Shown here in pieces: positions 1 through 6,768 of a stretch of 7,161 nt of DNA. Source of the DNA: an uncultured Candidatus Melainabacteria bacterium (lineage in GTDB: Bacteria; Cyanobacteriota; Vampirovibrionia; Gastranaerophilales; Gastranaerophilaceae). The stretch lies in assembly GCA_946622835.1 (NCBI GenBank), contig CAMOQI010000038.1, positions 1-7,161 on the forward strand. The letters run 5' to 3'. The position numbers and the translations under genes are program-made. Each line of letters begins with the position of its first letter. Positions within the stretch are counted from its first letter, which is position 1. The notes below the pieces were generated by a model. The model saw only the letters and a program-made list of their open reading frames with translations. It did no database searches and had not been told where the DNA came from.

Positions 1-2
1 CT

Positions 3-149
3 CAGGAGAAATTCGCGCTGAAGATCGAGATGGACCGCACCTACTTCGCTTCCGTTGAAGCCGGCAGGCGTAACATCTCTATTATCAACATCAAAAAAAT
101 TTCTGATGGTCTTGGTGTCTCCCTCAGCGAGTTGTTTAAAGGAATGTAA
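3..149 (+). CDS. XRE/Cro-CI-type transcriptional regulator, C-terminal part (5' end outside window)
   Basis: The open frame enters from the left edge and ends at a TAA, giving the last 48 residues of a small DNA-binding protein. It starts QEKFALK and continues with a turn and recognition helix (MDRTYFASVEAGRRN), then ISIINIKKISDGLGVSLSELF. This is the usual second half of the five-helix HTH_XRE fold: helix 2, recognition helix 3, and the LxKIxxxLGVSxxELF pattern of helices 4 and 5. Regulators of this type often stand first in type II restriction-modification operons, some acting as C (controller) proteins that time expression of the endonuclease. The stop lies only 5 bp before the vsr start, which supports a shared operon. 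Whether it is a true C protein is inference, because its promoter and operator lie outside the window. The codons are more G+C-rich than in the genes further right. Confidence 0.87.
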   Translation, partial: QEKFALKIEMDRTYFASVEAGRRNISIINIKKISDGLGVSLSELFKGM

Positions 150-154
150 ATACG

Positions 155-577
155 ATGGATAAACATACTCCGGAACAACGCCGCAGGAATATGCAGGCGG
201 TAAAAAGCAAGGATTCGGAAATCGAACTGTTGCTTCGGCGGTGCCTTTGGGAAAAAGGTCTTCGTTATCGCAAAAATGTAAAGTCCGTATACGGTCATCC
301 CGATATTGCTTTTATCGGAAAGAAAGTGGCTGTTTTCTGTGACAGCGAATTTTGGCACGGGTTTGATTGGGAAAATCGAAAGAAGGATTTCAAATCACAT
401 CAAGAGTTTTGGATCCCTAAAATAGAACGAAACATTCAACGCGATATTGAAGTCAATGAAAAGCTTAAATCGGAAGGATGGACTGTCATCCGTTTTTGGG
501 GCAAGGAAATTACAAAAAACATCGAACAATGCGCGGACATTGTTGAAAGGGCGGTAAAAGAAAATGAGCAAGTTTAA
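155..577 (+). CDS. vsr: Vsr-type very short patch repair endonuclease
   Basis: The 140-residue protein aligns by eye with Vsr, which nicks 5' of the T in T:G mismatches created when a 5-methylcytosine deaminates. NM at 12-13 matches the E. coli intercalating Met14 region. D50 in HPD matches catalytic Asp51. FWH at 66-68 matches Phe67-Trp68-His69. EFW at 84-86 includes the conserved Trp86, and ERNIQRD ends at D97, matching Asp97. The E. coli zinc ligands around this site (Cys66, His71, Cys73) are replaced here by E65, F70 and W72, so the zinc site seems absent, a variant I believe is common in Clostridia. Length is close to the E. coli enzyme, lacking its C-terminal tail. It starts 5 bp after the regulator and overlaps the methyltransferase by 14 bp, so it probably serves that enzyme's target site. 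A weak RBS (AAAGGA) precedes it. Confidence 0.95.
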   Translation: MDKHTPEQRRRNMQAVKSKDSEIELLLRRCLWEKGLRYRKNVKSVYGHPDIAFIGKKVAVFCDSEFWHGFDWENRKKDFKSHQEFWIPKIERNIQRDIEVNEKLKSEGWTVIRFWGKEITKNIEQCADIVERAVKENEQV

Positions 578-1565
578 ATCCATTGATCTGTTTGCGGGTA
601 TCGGCGGAATAAGGATGGGATTTGATCGTGCATTCGGAGATTCGATTGAGACCGTTTTTGTAAGCGAATGGGACGAATATGCTCAGAAAACATATAAAGC
701 AAATTTTCACGATAATTTCGAAATCGCCGGGGATATAACAAAAATTGAAGAAAAGGATATCCCCTCTTTTGATATTTGCCTTGCCGGTTTCCCTTGTCAG
801 GCATTCAGCCTTGCGGGACGCAGACAAGGCTTTGAAGATGACTACAAAGGCACTTGCAGAGGCACATTGTTTCTTGATGTTGCACGTATTTGTGAGTATC
901 ATAAGCCGAAGGTGATATTTTGCGAAAATGTTAAGGGCCTTGTGATACACGACAGGGGCAGAACATTCAAAATTATAACCAAAACATTTGCCGATCTCGG
1001 ATATAAGGTTTTCTATAAAGTGTTGAATTCCAAAAACTTCGGCGTTCCTCAGAATCGCGAAAGAATTTACATCGTCGCTTTCAGAAACGATATCGCTCCC
1101 GAAACATTTGAGTTCCCGACAATGACTGATGATACCAAACGTCTGTGGGACATCAAAGAGGAAAAGCCCGTTCCTGCTAAGTACTATCTCAGCGATGTTT
1201 ACCTTGAAACTCTGAAAAAGCACAAAGCACGTCACGAAGCAAAAGGAAACGGTTTCGGCTATAAAATCCGCGATTGGAGTGACATTGCCGGTGCCATTGT
1301 TTGCGGCGGAATGGGCAGAGAGAGAAACCTTGTCATAGACAAACGCCAAAAGAATCTCATACCTACAACACATATCAAAGGTGAGATCAACAAAGAAGGC
1401 GTCAGAAAAATGACGCCCCGTGAATGGGCAAGATTGCAAGGATTTCCGGATGATTTTGTCCTGCCGCTTGCCGATGTCCATCTTTACAAACAGTTTGGAA
1501 ACAGTGTGACGGTTAATGTTATTGAAGCAATTGCCAAAAGAATACAGGAGGTGCTCGAAAAATGA
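564..1565 (+). CDS. C5-cytosine DNA methyltransferase of a type II R-M system (probably CCGG-specific, M.HpaII-like)
   Basis: This 333-residue enzyme transfers a methyl group from S-adenosylmethionine to carbon 5 of cytosine. All main C5 motifs are present in order. Motif I is DLFAGIGGIRMGF (8-20). Motif IV is GFPCQAFS (75-82) with catalytic Cys78. Motif VI is ENV (121-123) and motif VIII is QNRERIYIV (163-171). The target recognition region lies at roughly 175-275 and includes GNGFGY and GGMGRERNLVID. Motif IX is RKMTPREWARLQGFPDDF (281-298) and motif X is FGNSVTVNVIEAI (311-323). Length is normal and no motif is broken. The start overlaps vsr by 14 bp, with AAAGGGCGG about 10 bases upstream. 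Its stop overlaps the next start as ATGA. The specificity is inferred from the downstream HpaII-family endonuclease, not from the recognition region itself. Confidence 0.97.
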   Translation: MSKFKSIDLFAGIGGIRMGFDRAFGDSIETVFVSEWDEYAQKTYKANFHDNFEIAGDITKIEEKDIPSFDICLAGFPCQAFSLAGRRQGFEDDYKGTCRGTLFLDVARICEYHKPKVIFCENVKGLVIHDRGRTFKIITKTFADLGYKVFYKVLNSKNFGVPQNRERIYIVAFRNDIAPETFEFPTMTDDTKRLWDIKEEKPVPAKYYLSDVYLETLKKHKARHEAKGNGFGYKIRDWSDIAGAIVCGGMGRERNLVIDKRQKNLIPTTHIKGEINKEGVRKMTPREWARLQGFPDDFVLPLADVHLYKQFGNSVTVNVIEAIAKRIQEVLEK

Positions 1566-2629
1566 GAAAATATAATAAGGGTGAATGGTCCGAAATATAT
1601 GCGTTTACTTATCTTTTGGCATCGGGTGTTCTTTATGCGGCTGATGAGAACGCCAATCGATTGGACGAGATATATTTTCCTGTGATAAAGATTATAAGAG
1701 AGGAAGAATCGGGACGACCGATTGATTATAAAACAGGCGACATTGTCCGTATATATGATGGTGAAACTCTTTTGAAAGAAGTCGACAAAAGAGAATTCGA
1801 GCGGATTGCTGCCGAATTATTTAGTGAGATATTATCAGGAGAGCGAGCATTTGAAATCCCGACTGTGGATGACTTTTTTGACAGTATCTACTGTACTAAG
1901 GTTAAGGCAGCATCAAATCAGAAGCAGGATATTACAATTCAACTTTATGACATCAATACTGGAATTACACCTATTTGCGGTTTTTCCGTTAAATCATATG
2001 TTGGTGCAAATCCTACTTTGATTAACCCTGGCAGAAATACAAATTTTACTTATACCGTTGAAGGTTGCACTGACGAAATCATGACGGAAACAAACGGCAT
2101 TGATACAAAGACAAAAATCATAGATAGAATGGAAAACTTGGTCAGTCATGGATGCACTTTTAGGCCGCATGACGATTCCATTTCGGAACAGTTTTATGAG
2201 AATCTTCAATTTGTTGACAGTAGAATGCCGACGTTTTTAAGCTATGCTCTTTTATATTGCTATCAATATGGGGTTAAAGATTGTTCGTCTATCATTAATA
2301 TAATGAAGGAATTAAACCCATTGGGTTTTTCCAATACCGAAATGTATCCCTATAAATTCAAAAAGTTATTATGTGCATGGGCATTAGGACTTACTCCCGA
2401 ACGAGATGATTGGTTGGGAACCGAAGATGCAAATGGAGGATATATAATTGTAAAACGGGATGGAGAGGTTGTATGTTATCATCTTTATAATCGAACTGAA
2501 TTTGAAAACTATTTATTCAATTACACCTATTTCGATAAGCCATCCACATCCAGATACGGATATATGAGTGTTTTTCAAGAAAACGGTGAGTATAGAATAA
2601 AGTTGTGTTTACAGGTGCGTTCAAGGTAA
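1562..2629 (+). CDS. HpaII-family type II restriction endonuclease
   Basis: The N-terminus (NKGEWSEIYAFTYLLASGVL followed by YAADENANRLDE) matches what I recall of HpaII-family restriction enzymes, which cut unmethylated CCGG. Length is 355 residues, close to HpaII itself. Residues D123 (QDITIQL) and S142-V143-K144 (GFSVKSYVG) form a plausible PD-(D/E)XK-type core, with S where the usual acid stands. The TLINPG segment (152-157) and the C-terminal IKLCLQVR look like conserved family blocks, so the gene appears full length. The start overlaps the methyltransferase stop as ATGA. An AGGAGG site ends 10 bases before it, so translation is probably both coupled and independently primed. The family call rests on memory of the N-terminal pattern; catalytic residues are inference. 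Confidence 0.88.
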   Translation: MRKYNKGEWSEIYAFTYLLASGVLYAADENANRLDEIYFPVIKIIREEESGRPIDYKTGDIVRIYDGETLLKEVDKREFERIAAELFSEILSGERAFEIPTVDDFFDSIYCTKVKAASNQKQDITIQLYDINTGITPICGFSVKSYVGANPTLINPGRNTNFTYTVEGCTDEIMTETNGIDTKTKIIDRMENLVSHGCTFRPHDDSISEQFYENLQFVDSRMPTFLSYALLYCYQYGVKDCSSIINIMKELNPLGFSNTEMYPYKFKKLLCAWALGLTPERDDWLGTEDANGGYIIVKRDGEVVCYHLYNRTEFENYLFNYTYFDKPSTSRYGYMSVFQENGEYRIKLCLQVRSR

Positions 2630-2801
2630 GCCGACAATCTAACAGGCGTAAAAAGAATATAATATGAAAGTGTGTAGTCTGTTTGCCGATATTGTAGGAA
2701 TTGACCTTGATTTTGTTAGTCTGAATTTTCAGATTGGATTTAGGATCAGAGTTTATTTACGGCAGCAAGTTTGGTAAGCGCCTTAAGTAATGAGGGATTA
2801 A
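2630..2801 (+). other. Junction between the restriction-modification operon and the next gene
   Basis: This 172-base stretch carries no intact gene of normal size. It contains the methyltransferase relic listed separately. A second short frame (about 2725-2790) reads into YGSKFGKRLK and then stop; it could be the C-terminal scrap of the same or another lost gene, but I cannot assign it. GAGGG at 2792-2796 is the ribosome binding site for the gene starting at 2802. I see no convincing hairpin terminator after the endonuclease, so transcription from the restriction operon may run on. Confidence 0.6.
2664..2777 (+). pseudogene. Relic of a second C5-cytosine DNA methyltransferase (N-terminus only)
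   Basis: A 37-codon frame begins MKVCSLFADIVGIDLDF and soon loses any resemblance to the family. The usual start of many C5 methyltransferases is MKVCSLFAGIGGIDLGF, which contains the S-adenosylmethionine-binding motif I. Three glycines are changed: G9 to D, G11 to V and G16 to D, each explained by one base change in a GGN codon. The later residues FVSLNFQI still resemble the FxxAGFxI stretch that follows. Motifs IV to X are missing, since the next gene starts 24 bp after the stop. The reading is therefore a decayed, internally deleted methyltransferase. Functional protein is very unlikely. Chance similarity is possible but seems poor given 14 of the first 17 positions match. Confidence 0.72.
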
Positions 2802-3476
2802 ATGGGGAACATTGAAATACGTTTTCGTAATAATCAAGTGTATTTTCTTAAAAATCATGGTATGACTTCCGAGAGATTTGAAGACCAGATAAAAGGTTTT
2901 AAGTATTCCGACATTTATGAAAAATACAAAAGCATTAAGGATGAATACGGAGTTGAGCAAACTCATTTTCCTGCAGTAAATATTGTTTTCTATAAGAGCA
3001 TTTTTGATAATTGCGCTGTTATTTCACCGGACAAGTTTTTTGAAGAGTATTTGAAATTTTATAAAAATTTATTCGCATTATGTGATAACAACATGGTGGA
3101 ATATTCGGGGAAAAAGTTTGATATGGATGCTCTTGCCGGGAGAATACTCAGAACGTACCCAAGCCTTATCCGAGACTTTGATTTTTATTTGTTATTGTTT
3201 GAGAGCAATAAATTTGAGCAGGTAATTTACTCCTGTGAAAAGGATATAGAAGGAAAAGACATTCTTATTAAAAACCACGGAAATGAGTATACTGTTTCTC
3301 TTTTTGTTGACACTGTTAGATCGAATAGTTTCAAAAAAATAAAAAATCTTTTCAGACATAAGGATTTGGGAAATGAAATAAAGCTTCCGCTCAATTTAAA
3401 ACAGGCACGACGTTGCGGCGATTTTATGCTGTATTCGAAAAAGGATATCGAGTTTGTTGCTAAAACAACACACTAA
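2802..3476 (+). CDS. Uncharacterised protein in defence island
   Basis: I do not recognise this 224-residue protein. It has a good RBS (GAGGG, 5 bases before ATG) and an uninterrupted frame. No signal peptide or membrane segment is apparent. The first 110 residues are rich in aromatic and charged residues and look mostly helical. The second half looks more conserved in style: LAGRILRTYPSLIRDFDFYL (111-130), then DIEGKDILI (148-156), VSLFVDTVRSNSF (165-177), K178-K179, a basic NLFRHKD stretch (182-188), and RRCGDFMLYSKKDI (203-216). The order GxDxxI, then a beta-strand, then basic residues could be the core of a small nuclease, with D148/D153 as metal ligands, but the typical (D/E)XK is absent and this is speculation. 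Position next to a methyltransferase relic raises the option of an orphan restriction-related gene. Confidence 0.82.
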   Translation: MGNIEIRFRNNQVYFLKNHGMTSERFEDQIKGFKYSDIYEKYKSIKDEYGVEQTHFPAVNIVFYKSIFDNCAVISPDKFFEEYLKFYKNLFALCDNNMVEYSGKKFDMDALAGRILRTYPSLIRDFDFYLLLFESNKFEQVIYSCEKDIEGKDILIKNHGNEYTVSLFVDTVRSNSFKKIKNLFRHKDLGNEIKLPLNLKQARRCGDFMLYSKKDIEFVAKTTH

Positions 3477-3584
3477 CAGTAGACTATTATTCCCTATTTA
3501 GAGTACTATATTACGATGTTTTTTATTAGAGCGAATAATTTAAATATGGCTTTTGATCTTAACAAAACAATTGGAGATGAATAA
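3477..3584 (+). promoter_or_regulatory. A+T-rich gap upstream of hamA, probable promoter region
   Basis: The 108-base gap between the uncharacterised gene and hamA is very A+T-rich. It is the only sizeable gap before the hamAB pair, so the Hachiman promoter is likely here. I cannot pick one -35/-10 pair with confidence; TAGACT (3480) and TACTAT (3504) are a weak candidate with 18-base spacing. GGAG at 3573-3576 is the hamA ribosome binding site, 8 bases before its ATG. A 22-codon frame (3516-3584) ends flush against the hamA ATG but has no RBS. Confidence 0.35.
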
Positions 3585-4499
3585 ATGATTACTTCTGATA
3601 CTTTTGAAAAATTCACAGTATTTCATGATACGGATGCTTACCAATTTAAATTTATTACAATTACAGCAGATACTTTTTATGCAGATTTTTCAAAATATAT
3701 TCTGGACTTTCAAATGATAAAAAGACATGCAAATATAAATTTGGGGATTGGTGAAGAACTATCGCTTCAAGATTATAACAATATATATGATAGATTAATT
3801 AATTTCATTGATTTTGAGCGCATATACGACATAGCATCATTAGATTCTGCAATCATTCATATATTAGACAATGAGCTAATTAAAGAATCCAAGTTAAGAA
3901 GAGATAAATGGGGAAGAATCGGCGAGTATATATTTAATATTATTTTAGATTCCTATTTTAATCTGGATTGTATAATCAGAAAGTTTGCCTTAAATACTTC
4001 AAGTAATATGTCAGTCTACGGTATTGATACAGTTCATTGTTCTCTAAAAGATAAAATACTTTATTTTGGAGAATCAAAAATGGTTGATTCGATCGAAAAC
4101 GGTATATCTTTAATAAAAAAATCTCTTGAGTCATACGAGGCACAGATTTCAAAAGAATATTACACTATAAAGAACAATAATTTTACAAGAAGCGATGATT
4201 TTCTAAATATTTTTGGCGATGACCTCAATCATTGTTTGAACTTTTCATCGTTAATTGAACGTACCGGGATAAACAAAATTGGTATTCCAATATTTGTATC
4301 TCATGGCGGGACTTATAAGACTGAAGAAGTCTTTTTAAAGATGAAAACCATTAAGCAGGTAAAAATGTTTGGAATAGACACAATTTATTATCTGATTTCT
4401 GTGCCTGTAATTGATAAAGAAAGATTAAGGCAAGCTTTTGTAACTGAAATCAGAGAAAAAATAAAGGAGTGCGAGCAATGCATAATGAGCAAGAATTAA
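3585..4499 (+). CDS. hamA: HamA, DUF1837 nuclease of a Hachiman anti-phage system
   Basis: The 304-residue protein shows the DUF1837/HamA pattern. GRIGEYIF (110-117) carries conserved E114. YGIDTVH (145-151) carries D148, and YFGESK (160-165) carries E163 and K165. Together these form a PD-(D/E)XK nuclease core, followed by a long helix (SIENGISLIKKSLESY). Published work on Hachiman describes HamA as the DNase effector held by the helicase HamB and released after DNA damage or phage attack, leading to broad DNA degradation. The nuclease core lies in the middle of the chain, flanked by an N-terminal domain (about 1-100) and a C-terminal alpha/beta part. A stop codon abuts the ATG in frame, so this start cannot extend upstream. 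Codons are strongly A+T-rich compared with the restriction operon. The partner gene overlaps its 3' end. Family assignment is from motif recognition and gene order. Confidence 0.9.
   Translation: MITSDTFEKFTVFHDTDAYQFKFITITADTFYADFSKYILDFQMIKRHANINLGIGEELSLQDYNNIYDRLINFIDFERIYDIASLDSAIIHILDNELIKESKLRRDKWGRIGEYIFNIILDSYFNLDCIIRKFALNTSSNMSVYGIDTVHCSLKDKILYFGESKMVDSIENGISLIKKSLESYEAQISKEYYTIKNNNFTRSDDFLNIFGDDLNHCLNFSSLIERTGINKIGIPIFVSHGGTYKTEEVFLKMKTIKQVKMFGIDTIYYLISVPVIDKERLRQAFVTEIREKIKECEQCIMSKN
4464..4469 (+). promoter_or_regulatory. Shine-Dalgarno site for hamB, inside hamA
   Basis: AAGGAG lies 8 bases upstream of the ATG at 4478, an ideal spacing. It argues that hamB starts there and not at the in-frame GTG at 4469, which overlaps the site itself. 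It also implies that hamB translation is coupled to passage of ribosomes through the end of hamA. Confidence 0.8.
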
Positions 4500-6571
4500 C
4501 CGAATTGCGCAAACAGGCTGTTCGAAATATAACTGCTGCGCATGGTTCTAAAGATTATGTAATTGCAAACGCTAATGCACTATTTGCTTTAGACTTAACA
4601 ATGTATTCAACTAACTATACATTAAATTCAGCACTATATAATGCAATTACTGTTTCTTGTTTAGATAAATCCATATCACTACATCCAGATCAGTATAAAG
4701 CACTAAAATTATTGGAGAAAAACGATGGTTTGATCCTTAGTGCCCCTACAAGTTTTGGGAAAACTTATGTGGTATTTGAATATATCGCTCGTTTTCAGCC
4801 TAAGACTGTATTTTTAGTTGTCCCCACACTTGCTCTTATTGATGAATATAAAAGAAAGCTGATTAGAAAGTATCACAAATTTTTCGAGAATTATAAGATA
4901 TTTACAGGTATTAACTCCGAAAGCGATTACAACAAATATGAATACAAAATGTTTATTGTTACTCATGATAGAGTGTTAGAGGAAGCTTCATTCGACACCA
5001 TTGACGAAATTGATTTATTAGTAATTGATGAAGTGTATAAATTGGATCGAAAAAGCACTGATGATAGAAAGCTAATATTAAATTTTGCATACTATTATTT
5101 GGTTAAAAAAAGCAAAAAGCACATATTATTGGCTCCGTTTATCTCTTCGGTGGATAATATAGATCAATTGGAAAAGCATCCTCTGTTTTTTCAATCTGAG
5201 TTTTCTCCAGTGGTTAATGATGTGATAGAACGTCCAATTTATGTTGATACTATTGAGGCCCGATTCGTAGAAACAAATAGAATACTTAACAAGTTGTCTC
5301 CAGATGTGAGAACGTTGGTTTATTTTGCAAACGCTGCAGATATTCCAAAGTATATTGAAAGTTATAATAATAATGGTTTTCAAAGTAATGACATTACAGA
5401 ACAGACAGCCGCATTTGTTGATTGGCTAAGTGAAGAAATACATCCCAAGTGGTATGTCGTTGAAGCAATGAAAAAAGGATTTCTTGTCCATTGTGGGGAT
5501 TTGCAATTGGGCATAAGAAATATGCAGCTAGATATTTTCGAAGAAGATAACGAGCCCTATAAGACTATGTTATGCACATCCACTCTTTTGGAAGGCGTTA
5601 ATACATCGACAGAAAACATTATTATTACAAAACCATCGCGTGGGTACGGTCGTAATTTTTCGAATGAATTTGAAGCTTTCGACTTTTTTAATTTGGTGGG
5701 GCGTTCCGGAAGATTGTTCAAAACAAATCTTGGAACGGCATATTATATTAAAGCGCCAACGGACCCATCTTTTTCTTTTGATAATGCCATAAAAAGCATC
5801 GAATTTGAAATTACATCGGACAGTAAAGATGTGAGAATTCAAAAAAGTGAATGTGATGACGATGACTATTTGGATTTATTAAAAAAGCTACAGTGTGACA
5901 ATGAAGAATACAAGGCAGTTGTCGGCTATACAAGTTTTCAAAAAGTAAAGGATCTTTATAATACATATAACTATCATAAAGAAGCTTTGTTTTTTGCTAT
6001 AAAGGATATTTTAGAAAATCCAACCGCCAAGTCAAGAGCATCAGCTATATATGTCTTGCTTGAAATATTCAACTTAAAGAAAGATTCAAAATACAATCCA
6101 TATCTAAATTATAAAGCAGGAATTATTAATTTGATTTTGAATCGTTCCAGATTAAGCATTAGAAGAATGGTTGATTTAACTCTTCAAAATATAGGTACAT
6201 ATAAAAGAACGACAAATCAAGTAATTTCTGATGTTATGAAAATAAAAAATGCTTATGTGGAATATGATTTTTCGAAGTTTATAAACATAGTATTGTTTTT
6301 TATGAAGCAACAGGGAGTGACAACAGAATATACCGATTATTTAATTGAACATATACAAAATAGTGTTAGTTACATTTATTATAAAAATGAGCCGCTAAAA
6401 AGAGTATTAAAAGAATCAGGAATATACGAGAAAGATATTGATATAGTTGCCGGATATGTGAAAGACTGTGGCGAAGATGTGAATATGATTCGTGCTAAGT
6501 TAAAAGAGACTTATGAACAATACAAAAGCCAAGTCTCGTTTTTAACAAGATATTCAATTAATCGGATGTAG
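4478..6571 (+). CDS. hamB: HamB, SF2 DEAD/DEAH-type helicase of a Hachiman anti-phage system
   Basis: Counting from ATG 4478 the protein has 697 residues. The superfamily 2 helicase motifs are in order: Q-like LHPDQYKAL (68-76), Walker A APTSFGKT (89-96), Ia VVPTLALIDEY (114-124), Walker B IDEVY (183-187), III-like LLAPFIS (217-223), IV TLVYFANA (279-286), a Ski2-like VHCGDLQLGIR (337-347), V CTSTLLEGVN (366-375) and VI NLVGRSGR (405-412). The DEVY box and motif VI resemble Ski2-type helicases. About 280 residues after motif VI form a mostly helical C-terminal domain with no motif I recognise. In Hachiman, HamB binds and surveys DNA and controls the HamA nuclease. It overlaps hamA by 22 bp. 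No catalytic motif is broken, so the system looks intact. A GTG at 4469 would add three residues but is less likely. Confidence 0.93.
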   Translation: MHNEQELTELRKQAVRNITAAHGSKDYVIANANALFALDLTMYSTNYTLNSALYNAITVSCLDKSISLHPDQYKALKLLEKNDGLILSAPTSFGKTYVVFEYIARFQPKTVFLVVPTLALIDEYKRKLIRKYHKFFENYKIFTGINSESDYNKYEYKMFIVTHDRVLEEASFDTIDEIDLLVIDEVYKLDRKSTDDRKLILNFAYYYLVKKSKKHILLAPFISSVDNIDQLEKHPLFFQSEFSPVVNDVIERPIYVDTIEARFVETNRILNKLSPDVRTLVYFANAADIPKYIESYNNNGFQSNDITEQTAAFVDWLSEEIHPKWYVVEAMKKGFLVHCGDLQLGIRNMQLDIFEEDNEPYKTMLCTSTLLEGVNTSTENIIITKPSRGYGRNFSNEFEAFDFFNLVGRSGRLFKTNLGTAYYIKAPTDPSFSFDNAIKSIEFEITSDSKDVRIQKSECDDDDYLDLLKKLQCDNEEYKAVVGYTSFQKVKDLYNTYNYHKEALFFAIKDILENPTAKSRASAIYVLLEIFNLKKDSKYNPYLNYKAGIINLILNRSRLSIRRMVDLTLQNIGTYKRTTNQVISDVMKIKNAYVEYDFSKFINIVLFFMKQQGVTTEYTDYLIEHIQNSVSYIYYKNEPLKRVLKESGIYEKDIDIVAGYVKDCGEDVNMIRAKLKETYEQYKSQVSFLTRYSINRM

Positions 6572-6768
6572 GATTATACCTATTGCTTGCGATTTCTGAA
6601 TATATTGCCTTTTATTACTTCAAAAACAGCTTCGGGTGTTTTATTGTTTGCTTAATTGAACTGAGCGTTTTTGATGATAATCGCAAATATAATGCGGCGC
6701 TTTTTGAATCGCATATTTGACTCAGACGATTAAGCAAACGATACTTTTCCAAAAAGGAGGGAACCGCA
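6572..6768 (+). other. Spacer downstream of hamB
   Basis: No gene is seen in these 197 bases. Stops are frequent in all + frames. It contains the long inverted repeat at 6646-6739 and, within it, an imperfect direct repeat (GCGTTTTTGATGATAATCGCA at 6665 and GCGCTTTTTGAATCGCATA at 6696). AAAGGAGG at 6753-6760 is the RBS of the broken NADAR gene. I see no clear hairpin plus T-run terminator directly after hamB. Confidence 0.5.
6646..6739. repeat. Imperfect long inverted repeat between hamB and the NADAR fragment
   Basis: GTTTGCTTAAT (6646-6656) is a perfect inverted match to ATTAAGCAAAC (6729-6739). CTGAG (6661-6665) pairs with CTCAG (6721-6725). Inside, CAAATAT (6684-6690) pairs with ATATTTG (6713-6719) and GCG (6694-6696) with CGC (6710-6712). 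The transcript could fold into a roughly 94-nt interrupted hairpin. It might be a small non-autonomous insertion, a regulatory leader for the gene at 6769, or part of a weak terminator. No obvious target duplication flanks it. Confidence 0.6.

Noticed and set aside
510..1481. 323-residue minus-strand open frame
   Set aside because: It lies entirely opposite vsr and the methyltransferase, whose motifs are complete on the plus strand; the reverse frame is a shadow of their codon use.
2802..3476. Third component of Hachiman
   Set aside because: Hachiman is a two-gene system, and a 108-bp gap separates this gene from hamA. Without repeated co-occurrence there is no ground to join them.
3516..3584. 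22-codon frame ending directly before the hamA ATG
   Set aside because: There is no RBS, it is very short and unlike any leader peptide I know. It could be a scrap of a lost gene but there is nothing to support translation.
4469..4477. GTG start for hamB
   Set aside because: The GTG overlaps the end of the AAGGAG site, while ATG 4478 has ideal spacing from it.
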